The position numbers were made by a program, and so were the translations under genes. Positions 5,980-11,401 of a DNA stretch of 11,401 bases are shown piece by piece (the stretch's first letter is position 1; every line of letters begins with the position of its first letter). Source of the stretch: UBA6168 sp964643005 (GTDB lineage Bacteria > Bacteroidota > Bacteroidia > Chitinophagales > Saprospiraceae); the NCBI GenBank assembly GCA_964643005.1, contig CAZXQI010000118.1, positions 1 to 11,401 on the forward strand, read 5' to 3'. The notes under the pieces are model-generated. The model ran no database searches. It was given only the letters and a program-made list of their open reading frames with translations, and was not told where the DNA came from.

Positions 5980-7281
5980 TCACTTAAAGCGAATGGCCTT
6001 TACGGGCGAAATACGGGTGACCAACCAGGAAGGGATGATGAGGAAAACCATGATGGCGGCCAGAGCGCCCAGGTTCAGCAGGAGAATAGACCAGAAGCTG
6101 AGTTCGACGGGCGCCACGGAGAGGTAGTAATTTTCTTCTGAAAGTTGAATGAAGCCGTATTGCTGCTGGAGCAGGCAGAAGGCAATTCCCAATAAATTGC
6201 CAAAAAACAGCCCCAGCATGGTGATATATCCGGCGTGGTACAAAAATACTTTGCGGATTCCCCAGTTGGGCATACCCAGCGCTTTCAGCGTGCCTATCAT
6301 ATTGGTGCGCTCCAAAATCAGGATCATGAGCGCGGTGGTCATATTGATCAGACCCACGATTACCATCAGGAGGAGGATGACGACCTCATTGATGTTTTGC
6401 AAAGCGAGCCATTCAAAGATTTCCGGATTTTTTTCCCGTATATTTTCGCAATACAGGTCTCCGGGTATTTCTTCTACGTAGATGTAATCGGTAAAAAGGT
6501 CGAGATCACGCAGGTCGTCAATGAACACCTCAAAGCCTCCAATCTGACCAGGCTTCCAGTCCTGCATCTCCTGCACCTTTCTAAGGTCAACGATGGCAAA
6601 CTTCCGATCGTATTCTTCCAGACCCGTTTTGTAAATACCCTCCACCGTAAAGCGCCTGCTCAGGACTTCCCCATTCAGGATAAAGTTGAAAATAAATTTG
6701 TTGCCAACGCCCAATTCGAGTCGGGCGGCGGTTTGCTTCGACAAAATGATGCCCTGGCTCGCCGCAGTATCGGAAAGGCTGAGCGTCTCTCCTTCCACTA
6801 AATATTTATCAAAGAAAGACCAGTCGAAATCCTGCCCTATTCCTTTCAGGATGATGCCTTCTATCTCTTTTTTGGTCTTGATGATGCCCGGTTTAAGAGC
6901 AAAGGCCTGGATGTGGCGAATACCGCCTTTCGTCTGCCTCTGCGTCGCCCAGGGCAGCTCTATGCCGAATAGCCGGAGCTTATCCTGGTAAGTAATTTTC
7001 CCAACGGTGTCTAAAGACGGGTAAAAGGCCTGATTGATGTTAATGGGAGTGGTCTCCCCTGTGGAGCGATTAATCTGGGTGCTCGTGATGTGAATATGCC
7101 CCCAGAAGCCGAAAATCTTTTCTCCGATCTGGTTTTTGAAACCCGAAATGACGGCGGTGGCGATGATCATCACCGCAAGACTCAGCGCTACCGCTATGAC
7201 GGCAATGCGAATAATCAGCCCCGAAAAAGACTGTCGTTTAGAGGATGCGACTTTTTTGGCAATGAAAAGCGGCAGATTCAT
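5980..7281 (-). CDS. LolC/LolE-type ABC transporter permease (FtsX/MacB_PCD family)
   Basis: This 433-residue inner-membrane protein has the layout of lipoprotein-releasing permeases. A cytoplasmic N-terminus (LPLFIAKK) is followed by TM1 (about 22-46), a large periplasmic MacB_PCD-like domain (about 50-295), and three C-terminal membrane helices (about 299-323, 348-371, 396-420). The loop ERTNMIGTLKALGMPNWGIRKVF between TM2 and TM3 is the typical FtsX-family coupling region that contacts the ATPase. In Proteobacteria, LolCE with LolD extracts lipoproteins from the inner membrane for LolA. No LolD ATPase gene lies nearby, so the ATPase must be encoded elsewhere and the substrate is inferred. 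The start at 7281 is needed for the conserved N-terminal helix. The gene is divergent from tyrS, and its -7 box lies only 5 bp before the start codon. Confidence 0.9.
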   Translation of the reverse strand: MNLPLFIAKKVASSKRQSFSGLIIRIAVIAVALSLAVMIIATAVISGFKNQIGEKIFGFWGHIHITSTQINRSTGETTPININQAFYPSLDTVGKITYQDKLRLFGIELPWATQRQTKGGIRHIQAFALKPGIIKTKKEIEGIILKGIGQDFDWSFFDKYLVEGETLSLSDTAASQGIILSKQTAARLELGVGNKFIFNFILNGEVLSRRFTVEGIYKTGLEEYDRKFAIVDLRKVQEMQDWKPGQIGGFEVFIDDLRDLDLFTDYIYVEEIPGDLYCENIREKNPEIFEWLALQNINEVVILLLMVIVGLINMTTALMILILERTNMIGTLKALGMPNWGIRKVFLYHAGYITMLGLFFGNLLGIAFCLLQQQYGFIQLSEENYYLSVAPVELSFWSILLLNLGALAAIMVFLIIPSWLVTRISPVKAIRFK

Positions 7282-7286
7282 GGCGG

Positions 7287-7294
7287 CAAAGATA
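7287..7294 (-). promoter_or_regulatory. -7 promoter element of the permease gene, predicts leaderless mRNA
   Basis: On the minus strand TATCTTTG is an exact match to the Bacteroidota -7 consensus and is followed by CCGCC and the permease ATG. With the usual distance from this element to the transcription start, the mRNA would begin at or next to the start codon. No good -33 TTTG is seen 19-21 bp upstream. Confidence 0.5.
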
Positions 7295-7333
7295 GAATTG
7301 TTGGCGATTGTGCATGGAGTATTATTGCAGTCG

Positions 7334-7366
7334 TTTTAGCAGGTCAGGATGAGTTTGCTACTTTTG
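7334..7366 (+). promoter_or_regulatory. Probable tyrS promoter
   Basis: TACTTTTG (7359-7366) matches the Bacteroidota -7 consensus exactly. A TTTT (7334-7337) sits 21 bp upstream in the -33 position and is a weaker match to TTTG. The predicted transcript starts near 7372, about 28 nt before the ATG at 7400. This placement also argues that tyrS starts at 7400 and not at the upstream in-frame ATG at 7349, which would lie before the transcript begins. Confidence 0.5.
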
Positions 7367-7399
7367 CCGGCTAAAAAAATTATTCTAAAATTCCTTTTC

Positions 7400-8677
7400 A
7401 TGAATTTTATCGAAGAACTCAGATGGCGAAATATGCTCCACCAAATGACGGATGGCGCCGACGAATACCTCAACTCCGGCCGGCGCGTCGGTTATATTGG
7501 TTTTGACCCGACGGCGCCTTCGTTGACTATTGGGAACTATGTGCAGATTATGATTCTGACTTTGTTCCAGCGCTCGGGGCACAGGCCGATAGTGCTGATG
7601 GGAGGGGCTACTGGCAGGATAGGCGACCCTTCCGGCAGGGATAAGGAACGGGAGCTAAAAACCACGGAGGAACTTGACGCCAATCTGACCCGGCAGGAAA
7701 TGCAGATGCGGAAGTTCCTCGAATTTGGCGATTCGGGCAATCAGGCCATTCTCGTCAACAATCTCGATTTTTATAAAAACATGTCGGTGCTCGATTTCCT
7801 GAGGGATGTCGGCAAGACGCTGACAGTCAATTATATGATGTCCAAGGACAGCGTGCAGAATCGCCTCGGCAGCGGGATTTCATTTACCGAATTCAGCTAC
7901 CAATTATTACAGGCTTACGATTATCAGTACCTTTTTAATAAGTATGGCTGCGCCCTGCAAATGGGCGGCAGCGACCAGTGGGGCAACATCACTTCCGGCG
8001 CCGAATTTATCCGCAAAAATCTCGAACAAAAGGCGCACGTCATCACCACCCCGCTGCTCACCCGCGCCGATGGAAAGAAGTTTGGCAAATCCCAGGAGGG
8101 GAATATCTGGTTAGACCCCGACTACACTTCGCCCTACAAGTTTTACCAGTTTTGGATCAATACAGACGACAGGGATCTGCCCAAATTCATGCGATACTTC
8201 TCCCTGAAAACACGGGAGGAGCTGGAATACATGGAAAAGGAATACAGCGAAGATCCTCAGACGCTCAAACGACTACTCGCCGAAGAACTGACTGTCCGCA
8301 TCCATTCGCAGGAGGCTTATCAGTCGGCGCTCAAGGTCTCCAATCTGCTGTTTAACGCAAGAGCCAGCCGGGACTCTCTTTTGGAATTAGATGAACGCGA
8401 TTTGAAAACGGTGGCCGAAGAAATCACCAGCTTTGAAGTTCCCGCAGAATTGTTTGCCTCAGGCCTGAACATCGTGGAGTTGATGGCAGAACATACGACT
8501 ATCGTCTCTTCTAAAGCCGAAGCGAGGCGGGCTATTCAGGGGCAGGCCGTCTCCGTCAACAAGGAAAAAATATCGTCTCCCGATACCATGCTGAATGGCG
8601 ATTCTCTTTTGCATGGCAAATACCTCATGCTCGAAAACGGGAAGAAAAATAAGTTTATGATAGCGCTGAAGTCTTAA
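7400..8677 (+). CDS. tyrS: Tyrosine--tRNA ligase
   Basis: Class I synthetase that charges tRNA-Tyr with tyrosine using ATP. I choose the ATG at 7400 (425 residues, normal for bacterial TyrS; N-terminus MNFIEELRWR). The in-frame ATG at 7349 would add 17 hydrophobic residues that lie across the promoter. The catalytic domain has GFDPTAPS (34-41) and then the HIGH-motif position, which reads T43-I-G-N46, so both histidines are replaced. The GGATGRIGDPSGRDKE segment follows. The KMSKS-type loop is KFGKS (227-231), the usual bacterial TyrS form. The C-terminal S4 RNA-binding domain spans about residue 355 to the end, with a conserved-looking SKAEARRAIQGQAVSVN. It is the only plus-strand gene here, monocistronic, and converges with tonB at a shared hairpin. 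It is probably active, because everything outside the HIGH motif is intact. Confidence 0.97.
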   Translation: MNFIEELRWRNMLHQMTDGADEYLNSGRRVGYIGFDPTAPSLTIGNYVQIMILTLFQRSGHRPIVLMGGATGRIGDPSGRDKERELKTTEELDANLTRQEMQMRKFLEFGDSGNQAILVNNLDFYKNMSVLDFLRDVGKTLTVNYMMSKDSVQNRLGSGISFTEFSYQLLQAYDYQYLFNKYGCALQMGGSDQWGNITSGAEFIRKNLEQKAHVITTPLLTRADGKKFGKSQEGNIWLDPDYTSPYKFYQFWINTDDRDLPKFMRYFSLKTREELEYMEKEYSEDPQTLKRLLAEELTVRIHSQEAYQSALKVSNLLFNARASRDSLLELDERDLKTVAEEITSFEVPAELFASGLNIVELMAEHTTIVSSKAEARRAIQGQAVSVNKEKISSPDTMLNGDSLLHGKYLMLENGKKNKFMIALKS

Positions 8678-8680
8678 TAC

Positions 8681-8720
8681 CAAAACAAAAGGGCGAAGGT
8701 CTTTCAACACTCCGCCCTTT
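8681..8720. terminator. Shared hairpin terminator between convergent tyrS and tonB
   Basis: The perfect 8-bp stem is AAAGGGCG (8688-8695) with CGCCCTTT (8713-8720); the loop is 17 nt. It lies 10 bp past the tyrS stop and 22 bp past the tonB stop. On the minus strand the stem is followed by TGTTTTGG, so it suits tonB better. On the plus strand only the Ts of the stem itself precede AAAATGG. Confidence 0.65.
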
Positions 8721-8742
8721 AAAATGGTATAGGATTGCTCTA

Positions 8743-9687
8743 TTATTTCAGTTTGAAGTCGTAGCGGATGGTGCCGCATTGCTTATCCAGGGTTCCGGCA
8801 GAAAACTGCCAGGCCAGGGCGTTTTGTTTGGCCAGCGCCACCAACTTCGAATTGTTCGTAGTCGATCCCTTTTGCGTGTATTCGGCGCTGATGACTTTCC
8901 CCGTCTTATCCACACAGACATCCAGGAAAATAACGCCGTCTTCCTGTGATTTATCCAGGATGGCAGGGCCTTTCTTTAGTACCCCTCTGCCGCTCAGGTT
9001 CCCGCCTACTGCGCCGGAGCCTGCGCCGACGCCTTTCAGGTTGTCTGAATTAGGGTCGCCGCTGGGGTCGCCTTGATTGCCCGCCTTACCGGTATTGCCT
9101 TTGCCCGAGCCGCTGCCTGTTACGCCGCCAATCACCATGTCCTCTAGCGCTTTCCTCTTAGCTTCTTCAGCTTTCCTTTCGGCTTCAGCCTTTGCTTTTG
9201 CATCGGCCTCCGCTTTTGCTTTGGCATCGGCCTCCGCTTTTGCTTTGGCATCGGCCTCCGCTTTTGCTTTGGCTGTCGCTTCGGCTTTAGCTTTAGCTTC
9301 TGCATCTGCTTTCCTCTTCTCTTCTTCTTTTTGTTTTTTCAAAGCTATAGCCTCCGGATCCTCAGTCTTGACGACTTCTTTCTTAGGTTCAGCTTTGGGC
9401 TGTTTCGTCACCGGTTCGGGTTTTACTTCCTGTTTGGGCGGGGGGGGCGGAGTTACCTCCTCCGGCTCTTTGACAGGGTCTGCAGGTTTCGTGGCAGAGG
9501 CGTTTTCGTCGCCCTGTCCAACATCGGGAACTCCCAGGTTGACAGAGATACCTCCAGGTTCGGGTGGAGGCGACTGATATTTAAAGCCGTATAGCGCTGC
9601 TAAGACAATAACCAGCGTGTGAAATACAATGCTGACTAAAAAACCCTTGCGCTTGTTTTTTTCTTCTATTCTGGTTGTTTCATCCAT
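8743..9687 (-). CDS. TonB-family energy transducer with TolA-like helical rod
   Basis: Periplasm-spanning protein (314 residues) expected to pass ExbB-ExbD proton-motive energy to outer-membrane TonB-dependent receptors. Domains in order: cytoplasmic N-terminus; one membrane helix (about 15-34) with the S19-x3-H23 signature shared by TonB and TolA; a Pro/Glu/Lys-rich section (about 38-105, with PPPPPK); a long Ala/Lys/Glu/Asp helical rod (about 112-183) of KAKAEADA repeats, more like TolA than TonB; a Gly/Ser/Asn-rich linker (187-235); and a TonB_C-like domain (about 240-314). That last domain contains DGVIFLDVCVDKTGKV and ends CGTIRYDFKLK. It has two cysteines (C258, C304), which could form a disulfide. 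The gene is last in the exbB-exbD-exbD-tonB operon, 89 bp after exbD2. GGAGGAAA lies about 25 nt before the start, too far for a normal Shine-Dalgarno role. A TolA function cannot be excluded. Confidence 0.88.
   Translation of the reverse strand: MDETTRIEEKNKRKGFLVSIVFHTLVIVLAALYGFKYQSPPPEPGGISVNLGVPDVGQGDENASATKPADPVKEPEEVTPPPPPKQEVKPEPVTKQPKAEPKKEVVKTEDPEAIALKKQKEEEKRKADAEAKAKAEATAKAKAEADAKAKAEADAKAKAEADAKAKAEAERKAEEAKRKALEDMVIGGVTGSGSGKGNTGKAGNQGDPSGDPNSDNLKGVGAGSGAVGGNLSGRGVLKKGPAILDKSQEDGVIFLDVCVDKTGKVISAEYTQKGSTTNNSKLVALAKQNALAWQFSAGTLDKQCGTIRYDFKLK
9200..9271 (-). repeat. Three perfect tandem copies of a 24-bp unit inside tonB
   Basis: The 24-bp unit repeats exactly at 9200-9223, 9224-9247 and 9248-9271, with more diverged copies on both sides. 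Each unit encodes eight residues (KAKAEADA register) of the helical rod, so gain or loss of a unit keeps the reading frame. The identity at third codon positions implies recent duplication or gene conversion and not just amino-acid constraint. Confidence 0.95.
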
Positions 9688-9776
9688 TTGGACAATATTT
9701 TAAGTTATTTCCTCCAACGCTTCTTCTGCCAAAAACGATTTGAGTGCAGAGGGATTTTTAAAAACCTTAACAGAAA

Positions 9777-10172
9777 CTATTTTTCAGCGGCTAAAATTGC
9801 ATTGATTTGGAGCCTCAAACAAATATCCATGACCATAGCCACGTGTTTAACCGCTACGCCTTTGTCCGGCGAAATCAGCAGGTTCATATCTCTGGTTTTA
9901 CTCGCCCTGGCTGAGAGGGTCTCTTCTAAATTGCTTTCAGCAATGCGCTTGCCATTGAGATAGAGTTCGCCGCCTTTGCCGATCGCCACGTTATCTGTTT
10001 TTGAGTCCACCTGCGTTTGAGCCTTGGAAGAGCCTGGTAGTAGTAGATTGAGGGAGTTGGGCGCAACGATGCTCGAATTAAGCACAAAGAAAATTAGCAA
10101 CAGGAAAATCATGTCCGTCAGGGACGCCATGCTAAATTCCGATTTGATCTTTGATCGCTTTTTAAAAGCCAT
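9777..10172 (-). CDS. exbD: ExbD/TolR family biopolymer transport protein (second copy)
   Basis: Inner-membrane ExbD-type protein of 131 residues: a short basic cytoplasmic N-terminus (MAFKKRSKIKS), one membrane helix (about 18-36), and a periplasmic domain. The proton-carrying aspartate is D20 in SMASLTDMIFLLLIFF, matching the essential Asp of E. coli ExbD. The periplasmic part ends in a KHVAMVMDICLRLQINAILAAEK stretch typical of the TolR/ExbD fold. It starts 26 bp after exbD1, with no Shine-Dalgarno sequence, and precedes tonB by 89 bp. The first 20 residues are nearly the same as in exbD1, while the periplasmic domains have diverged, so the pair looks like an old tandem duplication with specialised periplasmic ends. 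Confidence 0.93.
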   Translation of the reverse strand: MAFKKRSKIKSEFSMASLTDMIFLLLIFFVLNSSIVAPNSLNLLLPGSSKAQTQVDSKTDNVAIGKGGELYLNGKRIAESNLEETLSARASKTRDMNLLISPDKGVAVKHVAMVMDICLRLQINAILAAEK

Positions 10173-10198
10173 TTTATTTCAAATTATTAATCGACTTG

Positions 10199-10600
10199 TC
10201 AAGATTCTCTGGGCTTGGTTGCCAGGATGGCTTTCACCTTCATTTTCCCCGCCAATTGAATTAAATCGACCACCAAATCAAAAGAAACGTCTTTTTGGGC
10301 GGCAATGGTCAGGGTAATATCGCTGGCCTTCTCCACTCCCTGAATTTCCTGCCGCAAAGCGCTCTCCACCTGGGCGACGCTTGTCGCTGCGCCATTGAAA
10401 AGATACCTGCCTCCTTCGTCTATTTCAACGATTAGCGTAACTGGCGCCACGGTGGTAGAGTCCGATTCCGGCAAATCCTGTGCGGATATCTTGACGAGTT
10501 TCGATGTCAGTACAAAAAAGATCAGCAGCAGAAAGATGACGTCGGTCAACGAGGCCATACTAAATTCAGCGCTGGTTTTATTTCTCCTTTTTAATGCCAT
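10199..10600 (-). CDS. exbD: ExbD/TolR family biopolymer transport protein (first copy)
   Basis: Inner-membrane ExbD-type protein of 133 residues, built like its downstream neighbour: a basic N-terminus (MALKRRNKT), a membrane helix (about 18-36) with the conserved D20 in MASLTDVIFLLLIFF, and a periplasmic domain with an IDEGGRYLFNG hairpin and a C-terminal VVDLIQLAGKMKVKAILATK helix-strand. It is expected to sit with its paralogue inside the ExbB pentamer channel. A 155-bp spacer separates it from exbB, wider than usual for this operon. Confidence 0.93.
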   Translation of the reverse strand: MALKRRNKTSAEFSMASLTDVIFLLLIFFVLTSKLVKISAQDLPESDSTTVAPVTLIVEIDEGGRYLFNGAATSVAQVESALRQEIQGVEKASDITLTIAAQKDVSFDLVVDLIQLAGKMKVKAILATKPRES

Positions 10601-10755
10601 TTTTAAAAAATTGCGTAGCTATTTAGAGTCCTTTGAAATTTGACGGCAATTTAGAAGAGCTTAAAATCTGCGTCGCTCTGCGGGGAAAAGCCTGTGTAGC
10701 AAAGCCTTTACAGGAAAATTGCATCAAGCCAAATAGTTACAAAAATGCAATGTTA
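10601..10755 (-). other. Spacer between exbB and exbD1
   Basis: This 155-bp non-coding spacer lies inside the exb operon. It contains a weak inverted repeat, CCTGT/ACAGG (10691-10695 with 10710-10714), and a direct repeat of AAAGCCT (10687-10693 and 10701-10707). No T-tract terminator and no TAnnTTTG promoter are visible. It may affect the ExbB:ExbD ratio or be a small repeat relic. Confidence 0.35.
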
Positions 10756-11401
10756 TCAGGCGGTAGGTTCCTGAAGCATATCCATAAATTCGCTGGTAGA
10801 GCGCTCCATTTTATAGACGACTTCGTCCACCCTGCTGACGAGGTAGTTGTAGGCCATGAAAGCAAAGATACCGATAACCAATCCTACAGCCGTGGTTATC
10901 AGCGCCTGGTAAATCCCGCCGGCCAGCAACTGAGGCGTGACGTTTTGCTCTTTCGCCATGTTGAAAAAGGCGATGATCATCCCCGTTACCGTTCCGAGGA
11001 ATCCAATCATCGGCGCCGCTCCGGAAATACTGGCAATCGAAGAGAGGCGCTTTTCCAATTTGAAGATTTCCAGGTTACCCACATTTTCAATAGCCGCATC
11101 AATATCCTTGAGAGGTTTACCTATGCGGGAGAGCCCCTTCTCCACCATTCGCGCGACGGGAGTATCAGTGTTCTGGCACAGCGTACGAGCCGCCTGAATA
11201 TTGCCTGCACTGACATTTGCCCGAATGTTGTTCATAAAATGCTCATCCACCTGTCCTGCCTTTTTAATAGTCAGGTAGCGCTCGACGAAAAACACAAGCG
11301 CAAGGACAGACATCGCTAACTGGACGAGGACAATGGCAACGCCAATTATCCCTCCGGAAAATAACAATCCCAGGATGGACTCGCTTTTTGTGGTTGTCTC
11401 A
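10756..11401 (-). CDS. exbB: ExbB/MotA/TolQ family proton channel protein (5' end outside window)
   Basis: Inner-membrane component that forms the channel scaffold around ExbD. About 214 residues are visible and the reading frame stays open to the window edge, so the true start lies beyond it; an internal TTG at 11367 is not a likely start. Three membrane regions are seen: an N-terminal helix beginning near GGIIGVAIVLVQLAMSVLAL, a helix holding the family motif GFLGTVTGMIIAFFNMA, and a third in ITTAVGLVIGIFAFMAYNYL. A cytoplasmic domain lies between the first two, including the ARMVEKGLSRIG stretch. It is the first gene of the visible exbB-exbD-exbD-tonB operon; the operon promoter lies outside the window. 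TolQ and MotA are distant relatives, but the neighbours favour ExbB. Confidence 0.93.
   Translation of the reverse strand, partial: ETTTKSESILGLLFSGGIIGVAIVLVQLAMSVLALVFFVERYLTIKKAGQVDEHFMNNIRANVSAGNIQAARTLCQNTDTPVARMVEKGLSRIGKPLKDIDAAIENVGNLEIFKLEKRLSSIASISGAAPMIGFLGTVTGMIIAFFNMAKEQNVTPQLLAGGIYQALITTAVGLVIGIFAFMAYNYLVSRVDEVVYKMERSTSEFMDMLQEPTA

Noticed and set aside
7349..7399. Upstream in-frame ATG of tyrS as the true start or a signal sequence
   Set aside because: The added 17 residues overlap the -7 promoter element and do not fit the TyrS N-terminus; the ATG at 7400 gives the normal family length.
8906..8914. Perfect DnaA box TTATCCACA
   Set aside because: It is a single copy inside the tonB coding sequence, with no cluster, AT-rich unwinding region or origin genes nearby; most likely chance.
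9200..9271. Tandem 24-bp repeats as a CRISPR array
   Set aside because: The copies are directly adjacent with no spacers, and lie in frame inside a coding region.
9077..9577. Long plus-strand frame rich in Ala/Ser/Phe
   Set aside because: It is the antisense shadow of the Lys/Ala-rich tonB repeats.
10633..11319. 228-codon plus-strand frame opposite exbB
   Set aside because: It is the antisense shadow of exbB, whose protein has clear family motifs; the plus-strand product resembles nothing.

Overview
The window reads as a chromosomal segment of a Bacteroidota member, most likely of the Saprospiria type (Lewinella/Haliscomenobacter relatives). I base this on three things: promoters with the Bacteroidota -7 element TAnnTTTG, AT-rich leaders with almost no Shine-Dalgarno sequences, and a degenerate HNH/AP2-domain protein of a family I associate with these genomes. 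Genes are moderately GC-rich and the gaps between them are clearly AT-rich. The taxonomic call is inference; no rRNA or other marker is present.

Layout, left to right. Minus strand: gyrA (DNA gyrase subunit A, complete), a 365-bp AT-rich gap, and accD (acetyl-CoA carboxylase beta subunit). Next comes an accessory pocket of about 1.4 kb (3827-5196). It holds a small HNH/AP2-domain gene, a very long terminator-like hairpin, and what look like decayed coding remnants. It is followed by a YkuK/DUF458 RNase H-like gene and a LolC/LolE-type (FtsX-family) permease gene, both on the minus strand. Plus strand: tyrS, the only plus-strand gene, divergent from the permease gene. Minus strand again: an energy-transduction operon transcribed from the right edge inwards, exbB (5' end outside the window), exbD1, exbD2, tonB. 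It converges on tyrS at a shared hairpin terminator.

Functionally this is mostly housekeeping: DNA supercoiling, fatty-acid synthesis, tRNA-Tyr charging and lipoprotein or envelope export. To this is added an ExbB-ExbD-ExbD-TonB complex that carries proton-motive force to outer-membrane transporters. The TonB protein has a TolA-like Ala/Lys/Glu-rich helical rod built from perfect 24-bp DNA repeats.

I did not find a convincing new multi-gene system. The points most worth a second look are: a TyrS whose HIGH motif has lost both histidines; an HNH/AP2 protein with the central catalytic His replaced; the 21-bp-arm hairpin behind it; a frameshifted remnant at 4845-5121; and a permease promoter placed so close to the start codon that its mRNA should be leaderless.
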